Positions 18,184 through 26,827 of a stretch of DNA of 64,000 nt are shown piece by piece (the stretch's first letter is position 1; each line of letters begins with the position of its first letter). This stretch comes from Sphaerisporangium corydalis (GTDB lineage: Bacteria > Actinomycetota > Actinomycetes > Streptosporangiales > Streptosporangiaceae). The position numbers and the translations under genes were made by a program. The notes beneath the pieces were generated by a model. That model was not told the DNA's origin. It saw only the letters and a list, made by a program, of their open reading frames with translations, and did not search any database. Where the stretch lies: the NCBI RefSeq assembly GCF_025506355.1, contig NZ_JANZYP010000025.1, positions 1-64,000 of the forward strand. Reading direction: 5' to 3'.

Positions 18184-19740
18184 TCAGACCGGTCCCGTCT
18201 CGCCGCCGGTGGGCGGGGCCGCCGCGCCGAGGCGGCGGTAGCGGGCCAGGCGGGTCGCCAGCCGGTCCCCCGGAGTGCGTTCCATCAGGCCGATGATCTC
18301 GTACTCCAGGGTCCGGGCGACCCGCGCGCAGAACGCGCCCGGCTCGTAGGCGGCGTCCGGGAGCTCCGGGATGATCCGGTCGACGATGCCGTCCCGCTTG
18401 AGGTCACGCGCCCGCACCCCCTGGGACTTGGCGATCTCCGGGGCGAAGTCGATGGTCCGGTACAGCAGCGCCGACGCGCCCTCGGGAGGCAGCGGCGACA
18501 GCCAGCCGTGCTGGGCGCAGAGCACCCGGTCGGCGGGCAGCAGGGCCAGCGCGGCGCCGCCCGCCCCCTCGCCGAGGAGCAGGCAGACGGTCGGCGCGTC
18601 CAGCATCACCAGGTCGGCGAGCGAGCGGGCGATCTCGGCGGCCAGCCCGCCCTCCTCGGCGGCCTTCGACAGCGCCGCGCCGGCGGTGTCGATCACCGTG
18701 ACCAGCGGCAGCCCCAGCTCGGCGGCCAGGCGCATGCCCCTGCGCGCGACCCTCAGCCCGGCGGGGCCGAGCTGGCGTCCGGCCTGCTGCTGGCGGCGGT
18801 CCTGGCCGAGCACGACGGCCGGGGCCGCGCCGAACCTGGCGAGGGCGAGCAGCAACCCGGGGTCGTTCTCCCCCACGCCCGTGCCGTTCAGCGGCGTCAC
18901 GTCGGTGGCGCCCAGTTTGAGCAGCGCCCTCACCCCCGGGCGGTCGTCGCGGCGGGACCTGCTGATCACCTCCCACGCCTCGACGGCGACGTCCCCCTCC
19001 TCGGGCTCCGGCCCCCGGGCGGCGCGCCCGCCGCGCTCGGCCAGCCGCCTGGCGTCCCTGGGCGCGCACAGAATGGTGAGCGCGCGCAGGGCGACCCCGC
19101 GCGCGCTCTCGGCGGACACCACCGCGTCGACGAGACCGTGCCTGAAGAGGTTCTCCGCGACCTGGACGTTCTCGGGGAACGGGTACCCGTGCAGGGACTC
19201 GAAGACCCTCGGGCCGAGAAAGCCGATGAGCGCGCCCGGCTCGGCGGCCGTGAGGTGGCCGAGCGACCCCCACGACGCGAACACCCCGCCGGTCGTCGGG
19301 TGACGCAGGTACACGATGTACGGCAGGCCGGCGGCGCGGTGCGCGGTCACGGCGGCGCTGATCTTGATCATCTGGACGAACGCGAGCGCGCCCTCCTGCA
19401 TACGGGTGCCGCCCGAGGCGGGGGCGGCGAGCAGCGGCAGCTCCTCGGCCGTCGCCCGCTCGACCGCGCGGACCAGCCGTTCGGCCGCGACCACCCCGAT
19501 GGACCCGGCGAGGAACGAGAACTCGCAGACCATCACCGCCACGCGGCGGCCTCCCAGCGTCCCCTCCCCGGTCACCACCGACTCGTCGTACCCGGTCTTG
19601 GCGCGCGCGGAGGCGAGCTCCTCGGCGTACGGCGACCCCGGCGGCGCGGGGTCGGGCGCCGGCTCGTCCCACGACCGCCACGATCCCGGGTCCAGGACGG
19701 TGTGAATGAGCGTGTTGGCGTCCGGGCGGGTGAGGCTCAT
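18184..19740 (-). CDS. Acyl-CoA carboxylase carboxyltransferase subunit (AccDA-type fusion)
   Basis: Transfers the carboxyl group from carboxybiotin to an acyl-CoA. The 518-aa product contains both halves of the carboxyltransferase: the beta-like half with PLLAAPASGGTRMQEGALAF and YLRHPTTGGVFASWGSLG, and the alpha-like half with VIDTAGAALSKAAEEGG and LLGEGAGGAALALLPADRVL. It has no N-terminal zinc ribbon. This matches the AccD3-type fused subunit of mycobacteria. No biotin carboxylase gene is in the window, so it must work with an alpha subunit encoded elsewhere. It lies 61 nt downstream of the CoA-transferase gene. Confidence 0.9.
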   Translation of the reverse strand: MSLTRPDANTLIHTVLDPGSWRSWDEPAPDPAPPGSPYAEELASARAKTGYDESVVTGEGTLGGRRVAVMVCEFSFLAGSIGVVAAERLVRAVERATAEELPLLAAPASGGTRMQEGALAFVQMIKISAAVTAHRAAGLPYIVYLRHPTTGGVFASWGSLGHLTAAEPGALIGFLGPRVFESLHGYPFPENVQVAENLFRHGLVDAVVSAESARGVALRALTILCAPRDARRLAERGGRAARGPEPEEGDVAVEAWEVISRSRRDDRPGVRALLKLGATDVTPLNGTGVGENDPGLLLALARFGAAPAVVLGQDRRQQQAGRQLGPAGLRVARRGMRLAAELGLPLVTVIDTAGAALSKAAEEGGLAAEIARSLADLVMLDAPTVCLLLGEGAGGAALALLPADRVLCAQHGWLSPLPPEGASALLYRTIDFAPEIAKSQGVRARDLKRDGIVDRIIPELPDAAYEPGAFCARVARTLEYEIIGLMERTPGDRLATRLARYRRLGAAAPPTGGETGPV

Positions 19741-19801
19741 CGCCGCCCTCCCCGCGTCCCCTCGCGCGCCCGCGGGGTCACCACTGTCAGCACCTGCGGG
19801 C

Positions 19802-20959
19802 TCACCCTTCCCGCTTCGCCAGCCAGTCGAGCACGGCCTGGTCGTCCTGGCCGAGCGCGGGCGGCGCGCGATGCCCGGCCGGCGGGTCGCCGTCGAACCT
19901 GAGCGGGGATCCGGGCAGCTCGATGGGGCCGAGCACGGGGTGCTCCACCGTGACCACGAGGTCCTGCGACCGCACCTGGTCCCAGCCGTAGACCTCGTCC
20001 AGGGAGCGGATCGCCCCGGCGGGGATGCCCGCGTCCGCGAGCGCGACCAGCCAGTGAGCGCGGTCGTGGCCGGTCAGCGCCTTCTCGATGTCGGCGATCA
20101 GCTCGTCGCGGTGCGCGAACCGCTCCCGGTTGACCGCGTACTTCGGGGTGGCGGGGTCGATGCCGAGAAGCGGGGCGAACTTGGCCCACTGAACGTCATT
20201 GGCCACCGCGATCTGGATCATCCCGTCGGAGCAGCGGAACGCGCCGTACGGGGCGATCGAGGCGTGGTGGTTGCCGCCGGCCCCCGGGACCTTGCCGCCG
20301 ACCGTCCAGGCCGTCCCGTGGTAGGAGTGCACGCCCACGACCGAGGCGAGCAGCGAGGTGCGGACCACCTTTCCCTTGCCGGTGCGCGCCCGCTCGTACA
20401 GGGCCGCGACGACGCCGTAGGCGCCGTGGATGCCCGCGAGCAGGTCGGCGATGGAGGCTCCGACGCGGTACGGCTCGTCGGGCGAGGGGCCGGTGAGGCT
20501 CATCAAGCCCGCCTCGCCCTGCGCGATCTGGTCGTATCCGGGGCGCCCGCCCTCGGGCCCGTCGTGGCCGAAGCCGGTGATCGAGAGGATCACCAGGCGG
20601 GGGTTCAGCTCGTGCAGCCGCTCGACGGGGAAGCCGAGGCGGTCCAGCACGCCCGTGCGGAAGTTCTCGACGAGGACGTCGCTCTGCCCGACCAGGCGGG
20701 TGAGCAGTTCCGCGCCTTCTTCGGACTTCAGGTCGAGGGCGATGGAGTGCTTGTTGCGATTAGCTGAAAGGAAATACGTGGAAATATCGCCCGAAGGGCC
20801 GACAAAAGGGGGGCCCCAGCCGCGCGACTCGTCGCCGCCTCCGGGGTGTTCCACCTTGATCACCATGGCGCCCAGATCACCCAGCATCTGCGCTCCGTGC
20901 GGCCCCGCCAGGGCACGGGACAGGTCGAGCACGACGATGTCACTGAGAGGTCCCTGCAA
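19802..20959 (-). CDS. CaiB/BaiF (family III) CoA-transferase
   Basis: Moves CoA between an acyl-CoA and a free acid. The 385-aa product has VVLDLSRALAGPHGAQMLGDLGA, SANRNKHSIALDLK and the catalytic Asp in RPGYDQIAQGEAGLMS, all family signatures. The start is TTG 20959, supported by GGAGG six bases upstream; no ATG/GTG gives a full-length N-terminus. It probably forms a unit with the acyl-CoA carboxyltransferase downstream. The substrate is unknown; relatives use oxalyl-, succinyl-, carnitinyl- or itaconyl-CoA. Confidence 0.9.
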   Translation of the reverse strand: MQGPLSDIVVLDLSRALAGPHGAQMLGDLGAMVIKVEHPGGGDESRGWGPPFVGPSGDISTYFLSANRNKHSIALDLKSEEGAELLTRLVGQSDVLVENFRTGVLDRLGFPVERLHELNPRLVILSITGFGHDGPEGGRPGYDQIAQGEAGLMSLTGPSPDEPYRVGASIADLLAGIHGAYGVVAALYERARTGKGKVVRTSLLASVVGVHSYHGTAWTVGGKVPGAGGNHHASIAPYGAFRCSDGMIQIAVANDVQWAKFAPLLGIDPATPKYAVNRERFAHRDELIADIEKALTGHDRAHWLVALADAGIPAGAIRSLDEVYGWDQVRSQDLVVTVEHPVLGPIELPGSPLRFDGDPPAGHRAPPALGQDDQAVLDWLAKREG

Positions 20960-21123
20960 GGTCAGCCTCCACGAGGGTCAGGGGGAGATCGCGGCCCAGG
21001 GCCATGGACCCCCATTATCCCGATCACCCGCCCGGCCGGGCGGCCCAGGTCGCGGGGTTCACAGCGGATCCACCGCGAACCCCACCCGGCCGCCCCTCCT
21101 CACGCCTCCCAGAAGGCCCGGCC

Positions 21124-21276
21124 TCAGTGGGTTCTGCGCGCCCGCCACTTGTCCATGAAGTCGCGCAGCTTGCGCTGGTTGCGCGGGTCCCTGGCCATCG
21201 TCTTCGCCTTCTCCATGTGCTCGTGGCCCTTGGGGCTGCGTAGATAGTCCTTAATCCGGTCAACCATCGATGCCAT
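21124..21276 (-). CDS. 50-aa basic small protein
   Basis: A short complete frame from ATG 21276 to TGA at 21124 encodes 50 residues: MASMVDRIKDYLRSPKGHEH at the N-terminus, then MEKAKTMARDPRNQRKLRDF and MDKWRARRTH. It is strongly basic and predicted all-helical, with no TM segment. Codon third positions are G/C rich as in true genes of this genome, and small proteins like it are commonly annotated in actinomycetes. ATG 21267 is an alternative start. It lies 164 nt upstream of the CoA-transferase gene on the same strand. The Lys/Arg-rich helices suggest nucleic acid binding, which is inference. Confidence 0.65.
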   Translation of the reverse strand: MASMVDRIKDYLRSPKGHEHMEKAKTMARDPRNQRKLRDFMDKWRARRTH

Positions 21277-21536
21277 CTCAACCACCACCGTGTGTCGGTC
21301 AATGTTTCCAATGAACGGCTACCCTCAGCGCCCCCCACCAATCACGCATTGCACCCACTAGCCACAAAAACAGGGCAACTAGTGACGCTCGGCAAACACA
21401 TCCCCGACATTCCCACCCCCACCCCACACCACCCCCTACTTCCTCCCCCCGACCACGACCCACGATCGATAGTCTGAACGACACCCTCGACCGCCAGGGC
21501 GTCAACTGTCGAGGCGCCGCCAAGGAGGAACGTCCG

Positions 21537-22448
21537 CTGACCAGCACCGACCGGCCGGACAGAGCCAGGATCCTTGAGCGGGTACGGCGACTGCTGGACC
21601 TCGCGGAGCATCCCGGCACCGGCGAGGAGGAGGCGGCGGTCGCCTCCGCGCACGCCGCCGCCCTGATGCTCAGGTACGGCCTCGACTCCTCCGCCGTACG
21701 ACGCGGGACCACCGGCCGCTCGGAGACCATCGACGGCATCGAGTTCGAGGTCTCCAACCGGGGCGGCCACGCCCGCGAACGATGCTGGGCCCTCCACCTC
21801 GTCTGCGACGCGCTCGGATGCAAGGGCGCGCAACACTGGACCGCTGTCAAGGGCCGCGGCATCCGCGGCGCCGGCCGCGTCACCATGACGGTCATCGGCC
21901 CCGAACCCGTCCTGGACGGCCTGCGCATCCTCCTCCCCTCCCTCACCCTCCAAATGGAGAACCACCTGATACCCGCCCTCCACCACTTCACCACCACCGC
22001 CCCGCACCACCTCGACACCACCGGCCCCCCCAGCGGCGCCGGCGACGTCCACTCTCCTGGCGACGGCGACGTCCACTCTCTTGGCGACGGCCCCGGCCTG
22101 AGCGTCGCGAAGGCCCGGCGCGCCCAGGCGGCCACCGCCTTCCGCCGGGCCTTCTACGTGGGCTTCGGATCGGGCGTCGCGACCAAACTCCGCGCCCGCG
22201 TGGCCGAAGTGTCCGAACAGATCAAGGGAACCGGAGCCGAACTCGTCCTCCTGGACCGCACCGCCCTCGTCCAGGCCGAATTCGCCCGCCGCTACCCCGG
22301 CCTCAAGAAGGCCCGCTCCACCCCCCTGGACCCCACCGGCTACACCTCCGGCCGCCAAGCCGGCCACCAAGCCGACCTGAACGACCGCACCCTCAGCGAC
22401 CTACCAGCAAACGAACTCCCCCCAATCCCCTCACCCCCCACGCCCTAG
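21537..22448 (+). CDS. DUF2786 protein, apparent CTG start
   Basis: The N-terminal ERVRRLLDLAEHPGTGEEE and AHAAALMLRYGLD are the DUF2786 helical signature; the rest of the 303-aa product (EVSNRGGHARERCWALHLVC, then HHFTT and Asp/Gly repeats, then GFGSGVATKLRARVAEVSEQ) follows other actinobacterial members. No ATG, GTG or TTG lies in frame before ATG 21666, which would delete most of the domain. A strong AAGGAGG (21522-21528) stands 8 nt before CTG 21537, so I use CTG. DUF2786 proteins are of unknown function, with phage and ICE relatives. The GDV(H/D)SLGDG duplication at about residues 166-182 is a small in-frame repeat. Confidence 0.75.
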   Translation: MTSTDRPDRARILERVRRLLDLAEHPGTGEEEAAVASAHAAALMLRYGLDSSAVRRGTTGRSETIDGIEFEVSNRGGHARERCWALHLVCDALGCKGAQHWTAVKGRGIRGAGRVTMTVIGPEPVLDGLRILLPSLTLQMENHLIPALHHFTTTAPHHLDTTGPPSGAGDVHSPGDGDVHSLGDGPGLSVAKARRAQAATAFRRAFYVGFGSGVATKLRARVAEVSEQIKGTGAELVLLDRTALVQAEFARRYPGLKKARSTPLDPTGYTSGRQAGHQADLNDRTLSDLPANELPPIPSPPTP

Positions 22449-22660
22449 CGACACCCACGATCCAACGATTGCTTCGGTGTCAGGCCCCCCGCCCACACCA
22501 TCGCGCCGGGCCACTCGACCCCCCACATCGTGCTGTCCACTGCTCGGCGCCGGGCGGTGAGGGCCGGGGGGTGAAGTCGGCGCCGTTGTGCGGCGCGCAA
22601 CCCCGGGAGGGGGTGAACGCCGCACCTGTCATTCGGACCGGCTGCCACTGGCGGCCGGAA

Positions 22661-22948
22661 TCACGCCACGCCACCGCGCAGTACGGAGAGACGCTCGTAG
22701 TACTCGTCGTCGCTCAGCTCACCGCGTGCGTACCGCTCGGCCAGGATCTTCTCCGCCGCCGCGGTCGGGGGCACGGACGCCGAACGCCCGCCGCCCGCCC
22801 AGGGGACCGTACGACCCGCGCTGGTGAACGGGTTCCAGCCGTGCCTGCGGGCTCGGAAGGCCAGCACTCCCAGCGTCACCCAGAACAGTGCCCAGAAAAC
22901 AGGGATGATCGGCCACCATGGCCCCGGACCCCAGTGTGCGTAAGGCAT
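22661..22948 (-). CDS. SHOCT-domain membrane protein
   Basis: A 95-aa protein with one TM helix near the N-terminus (WWPIIPVFWALFWVTLGVLA), a basic Gly-rich linker and a C-terminal SHOCT motif (ILAERYARGELSDDEYYERL). SHOCT proteins are small membrane-linked oligomerisation modules. AGAGGAG is 7 nt before ATG 22948. Divergent from the 655-aa gene that follows. Confidence 0.85.
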   Translation of the reverse strand: MPYAHWGPGPWWPIIPVFWALFWVTLGVLAFRARRHGWNPFTSAGRTVPWAGGGRSASVPPTAAAEKILAERYARGELSDDEYYERLSVLRGGVA

Positions 22949-23313
22949 TTCGCGTCTCCTCTGATCGGATGCCCTCACACTGCTCCTCCGCGACGCCCCT
23001 GCCATCGCCCCCACGTCGCGCCCCGCCCTACGCCGCCACATGTAACGCGCCCCGCGCCCACTACTCCCCCGGTCGTACACCGAAGCCCCTGGACCCCTCC
23101 GCGCCCGCCCATACCTCTCGCCCGCACATCATCCGTTACCTGCAACCACGCCGTATTTAAAAGCAGAAGCGGCTTAAAATCCCCTTCGAGAAGTAACGTC
23201 GCTGAAAGTCGCCGGAGCACAATCCATACGATTCCCGCTGGTCATGTCAATTCAGCGAAGGACTGGGTTAGGTTGGTCGTCCGGCAACAGGGGCGTCGGA
23301 GGGGCGAGTACGC
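22949..23313. other. Intergenic, divergent promoter region
   Basis: This 365-bp gap lies between two divergent genes. It is poorer in G+C around 23150-23190 (TATTTAAAAGC, GGCTTAAAATC) than its surroundings, as promoters often are. GGAGG stands 11 nt before ATG 23314. I see no conserved protein on either strand. Confidence 0.5.
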
Positions 23314-25281
23314 ATGGGCACAATGCCGCCAGGGACCGGACCGCTGTCCCCTGGGTTCTCGGGGATCGATCCGGCACTGATGGACGGCTTCATCACCGAG
23401 ATGGAACACGCCCGTGGCGTCATCAGCGAGCACACGGCCGCCATCCGCCAGACCTTCGCCACCGAGGGCGTCCCCGCCACCTCCCTGGACCCCATCGCCG
23501 AGATCGAGCACTGGATCGACACCCACCTCCCCGACCTCCGCCGCCGCACCAAACTCGCCCACGAAACCACAAACCTCCCCAACTGGTCCCCTACCGGCCC
23601 CGGCGCCCTGATCCCATACCAGGAACAACCCCTCCTCCCTGCCACGGAAGCCCGCCGTCAGGGCACCGATCTCGCTACGAAGTACAAGGAGCTGAAGTCG
23701 AACTCCTGGTACTCCCCGAGCCGTGACGAGGATTTCAGGGAGATCGTCAACACCCTCGCCGCTCACGTGAACGACCCTGAGTACACCGCCGCCTTCTTCG
23801 CCGCCCTCGGCACCAAGGGCACCCGCGAACTCCCCATAGTGCTTCGCAAGAACCTCGCCCCCGGCGACGGTGCCTTAGCACCCGCCCGACCCGACGACGA
23901 CGTGCTCCGCACCGTCGGCCTCGCCTTGGCCACCGCCGTGTCGGCCGGGTCCGGCATACCCGGGTTCTCACAGGTAAAAGATGGATTGCGTAAGACGGCT
24001 CCGGAGCCAGAGCAAGTCGCAACCAGCCTGTTGTTGAGTGCCGGCAAGTTCCCCACTGAATGGCTGGCACAGGTCGCGGTCGCCAACGGTCTGCGAAATC
24101 CGCGCAAAGTCACACCTGGTGTCCTCAATGCCCTGGCCAACAACCCAGCTGCCGCACGCCTCGCCCTGAACAGCGTGACCGACAACGATCCGGTCAAACT
24201 CAAGAAATACCTACAAGCTCTGACCCACCACACCAGCGCCCTTGGCGCATGGCCAGCCGAGGTCAACGCCTTCGGCCGCATGCTGGCCGCCGCCTCCGGC
24301 GCCTATGACGAGAGAGACGGCAAACACAGCCGGGAAGCGGCAACCTTCGCCTTCACAGTGATAACGGCCCTGGGTGGCATGGAGGTCGGCGAACCGGCCC
24401 GCATAAACATGGCAGAAATCGCTGGCGCGTATGCCACCGAGATTATGGAAGGCGCCAATCTTGGAGACACGAATCATCTTCTAGACAGCGCCTTCAGTGA
24501 TGTGACGTCACGTATTCCCGGACTGGATCCCCAGTTCCGCCTAAGCCCCAAAGATACTTACCGGTTCCTCAAAACCTTTACCGACTCCACAAACCATCAA
24601 GTCCCCTTCCAAGCGGGGATGGAGATTCTGACCACGCGCCTGATCGGCGAGGCGGCTCCGGTAGCAATAAAGAGTAGCAAACTCACCGTACTAGACGATA
24701 CATTCGCGGCACTGGGCAATGTACGCGGACTCCAGTTGGCAGCTCAAGAAGTACAAGGTCAGAAACAAGATAATGCGGACGAGGCCTTCGACAAGGTAAC
24801 GAGCTTCTTGATCGGTACAGGTATAGGATTCACCGGACTCGTACCACCATTTGAGACAATGCCACTGGTATGGACAACTTTCAGTACCCTTGAGGCAGGA
24901 GCAGATACCTTCAAGCCGGAAAAAGAGACCGAGACCGATAAGATTCGCAAAGCCGATGATGAACTGACCCTCGGACGACGTTACATCATAGCCCAGTCCC
25001 TAATGGCCGCAGGTTTCACTCCGAAGATTTGGCCCAGCGAATACCAAGCGGATCATCCGGCTAGCATCCGTATCGCTGATACCAACGGCCTCCCTCTCCC
25101 CTTCGCGGCCATTGCAAAGAAGGGTGAACCCGGACTCGACGAACTGGACCGCTGGTTTATGGAAAACGGATTGGGCGGCACTGATGATCTATCGCTGGGA
25201 AAGGTGTCCGAGCGGCTGGCAGATCATTATAACGGCCAGAAAGCTGTTTCCACCCCCCGGGCAAGATTCTATGACAACTAG
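23314..25281 (+). CDS. Large hypothetical protein with WXG/LXG-like helical N-terminus
   Basis: The 655-aa product has no signal peptide. Residues 10-90 look like a helical hairpin (LMDGFITEMEHARGVISEHT and IEHWIDTHLPDLRRRTKLAH) as in ESX-type secreted proteins, though no clear WxG is present. A long helical body follows; GIGFTGLVPPFETMPLVWTT near residue 520 is hydrophobic. I recognise no enzyme motif. G+C falls towards the 3' end (about 24400-25280) compared with neighbours, a possible sign of transfer. Its TAG stop (25279-25281) directly abuts the stop of the convergent lipoprotein gene with no spacer. Confidence 0.75.
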   Translation: MGTMPPGTGPLSPGFSGIDPALMDGFITEMEHARGVISEHTAAIRQTFATEGVPATSLDPIAEIEHWIDTHLPDLRRRTKLAHETTNLPNWSPTGPGALIPYQEQPLLPATEARRQGTDLATKYKELKSNSWYSPSRDEDFREIVNTLAAHVNDPEYTAAFFAALGTKGTRELPIVLRKNLAPGDGALAPARPDDDVLRTVGLALATAVSAGSGIPGFSQVKDGLRKTAPEPEQVATSLLLSAGKFPTEWLAQVAVANGLRNPRKVTPGVLNALANNPAAARLALNSVTDNDPVKLKKYLQALTHHTSALGAWPAEVNAFGRMLAAASGAYDERDGKHSREAATFAFTVITALGGMEVGEPARINMAEIAGAYATEIMEGANLGDTNHLLDSAFSDVTSRIPGLDPQFRLSPKDTYRFLKTFTDSTNHQVPFQAGMEILTTRLIGEAAPVAIKSSKLTVLDDTFAALGNVRGLQLAAQEVQGQKQDNADEAFDKVTSFLIGTGIGFTGLVPPFETMPLVWTTFSTLEAGADTFKPEKETETDKIRKADDELTLGRRYIIAQSLMAAGFTPKIWPSEYQADHPASIRIADTNGLPLPFAAIAKKGEPGLDELDRWFMENGLGGTDDLSLGKVSERLADHYNGQKAVSTPRARFYDN

Positions 25282-25749
25282 TCACGACACCGGCAGACAC
25301 TCGGTCTCCCCGGCGACGGTGTACACGCCTCCACCAGGTGAGTTAAAAGTCAGCACCGTCCTCGTTGATCTATTTACCGCCCGAATTGGTGTTCCGGGAG
25401 GCCCAGCGGATGCGACCTGATAATCTGCCACACGATCCAAGGCGCCGACCAAGAGTGCATTTAGGGCTTCAGGATCGTCACTTCCCACCGAATCTCGGCC
25501 AGTGGCGGCGAAAGTCTGCCTAGCCTTGCCGTCCCCGCATGGCTTGTCGATCCCACCGGCATCAGTAACCTTCACCTCGACCGCCGTCCGCTCCTTCAGG
25601 AGTTGAAGAATGTGGGACTTTAGGGTTTGACCGGCTTGGGCGGCGGTGGGGCCATCGTCGGGCGCACAGCCGAAAAGGACCAAGCTTGTGGCAAATATGA
25701 CCGCAACCACCTGACTTCGGAGCCTTACCTGACTGGACAGGACGAGCAT
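25282..25749 (-). CDS. Lipoprotein, copy A of a duplicated pair
   Basis: A 155-aa secreted lipoprotein: hydrophobic leader ending in the lipobox LVLFGC, then PTAAQAGQTLKSHILQLLKE and a C-terminal GETECLPVS. It is about half identical to the lipoprotein at 26241-26705. GGAGG lies 8 nt before ATG 25749; the ATG at 25764 overlaps that site and the aligned leader of the other copy also starts at this second position. Function is unknown. It is convergent with the 655-aa gene and divergent from the WXG100-like gene. Confidence 0.85.
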   Translation of the reverse strand: MLVLSSQVRLRSQVVAVIFATSLVLFGCAPDDGPTAAQAGQTLKSHILQLLKERTAVEVKVTDAGGIDKPCGDGKARQTFAATGRDSVGSDDPEALNALLVGALDRVADYQVASAGPPGTPIRAVNRSTRTVLTFNSPGGGVYTVAGETECLPVS

Positions 25750-25868
25750 CGTCTTTGCCTCCATGTCTGGCCGGACTCGTCTTCATCCCACATAATCTCA
25801 GTGAGAACCTCTGCGCCACCTAGTATCTACATCCTCCCAGAGCCTCTCATCGCAGCAGGAGTCCTTCG

Positions 25869-26171
25869 TTGCCTATCGACGACGACTTGGTGCCGAACCC
25901 AAGACACCGCGACCTGGAGGCGGCGCTTGCTGCTGTGCGGGCGCATGTTCGGGTGTTGGAGACGGCGCTTGATCGGGCGTGTGCGCAGTTCGGGGGGCAG
26001 GCGGTGTGGGTGGGGCCGACGGCGCGGGCGTTCGGGGAGGAGCTGAACGGGCGTAGGAGCCGGATCAAGACGGCGGCCGAACACGTCCTCGCGGAGTTGG
26101 AGGCCGAACTCCGTTCCACGCCGAGCAAGATCTCCAGGGCGACGGCGGCCAGCCTTGGCGGCTGGGGCTAG
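25869..26171 (+). CDS. WXG100-like (ESX-type) small protein
   Basis: A 100-aa helical protein with the central VWVGPTARAF (W-x-G between two helices), the layout of WXG100 proteins exported by type VII (ESX) systems. TTG 25869 is the start: AGGAG lies 7 nt upstream and no ATG/GTG fits. The start site region (CGCCACCTAGTATCTAC, about 25812-25830) is nearly repeated before lipoprotein copy B. No EccC or other ESX gene is in the window. Confidence 0.8.
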   Translation: MPIDDDLVPNPRHRDLEAALAAVRAHVRVLETALDRACAQFGGQAVWVGPTARAFGEELNGRRSRIKTAAEHVLAELEAELRSTPSKISRATAASLGGWG

Positions 26172-26240
26172 TGCGGTTGGTACGTCACGTGGCAAGCAGG
26201 CATGTCAGTGCATCAAGTGGCACGCAGGCGTGTTGGCGCT

Positions 26241-26705
26241 TCATCTGGCAGGGAGGCATTCTGTCTCTCCTTGTACTGAGTACTCGCCCACTTCGCGCGA
26301 GTTCAGTACCAGTAAGGTGGCCGTTGCCTTGTCTTCGACTTTTATGTCGCTGTTTTCAGGGTCACCGGGGAGGACAGAGTATTTGGCGACCCGGTCCAGC
26401 GCTCCGAGCATCATCTCGTTGAGTGCGGTCGGCTTCGTGGTCGAGATGAGGTCTCGGCCGGTCGCGGAGAAGGTCTGCTTGACGCCGCTACCGCAGGGAA
26501 TGTCTTTGCCGCCGGAATCGGTGACGGTCACGTCTTGAGCGTTTCGTTCCTTGAGTAAGCGAAGGATGTGATTTTTGAGGCTTTGGCCCGCCTGCGCGGC
26601 GGTGGGCGCGTTACCGGGCACGCAAGCGGAGAGGGTCAGGAGCAATACGGTCAGTGACAAGGCCGCACAAGAGCGAAGCATCATGGAACTGGGCGGAGCA
26701 TGCAT
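26241..26705 (-). CDS. Lipoprotein, copy B of a duplicated pair
   Basis: A 154-aa lipoprotein with hydrophobic leader and lipobox LSAC, then PTAAQAGQSLKNHILRLLKE and the C-terminal GETECLPAR. The upstream bases (CCAGAC.. GGAGGC.. GACGATG) align with those of copy A and place GGAGG 8 nt from ATG 26705, so both starts agree. Between the two copies lies the WXG100-like gene. The duplication must be fairly recent as non-coding leader sequence is still recognisable. Confidence 0.85.
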   Translation of the reverse strand: MHAPPSSMMLRSCAALSLTVLLLTLSACVPGNAPTAAQAGQSLKNHILRLLKERNAQDVTVTDSGGKDIPCGSGVKQTFSATGRDLISTTKPTALNEMMLGALDRVAKYSVLPGDPENSDIKVEDKATATLLVLNSREVGEYSVQGETECLPAR

Positions 26706-26827
26706 CGTCATCGCCTCCGCGTCTGGCCGGAACCGTGTTCGTGCCACTAGTTCCAGTGGGAACTCTTGCGCCATCTAGTATCTACGCTCTGATCGCGGCA
26801 GGGCTGGCAGCGAGGGGGCGCCGGTGG

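Noticed and set aside
22448-22660. Frames in the gap after the DUF2786 gene
   Set aside because: Short, Arg/Pro-rich and overlapping in all phases, as expected by chance at this G+C.
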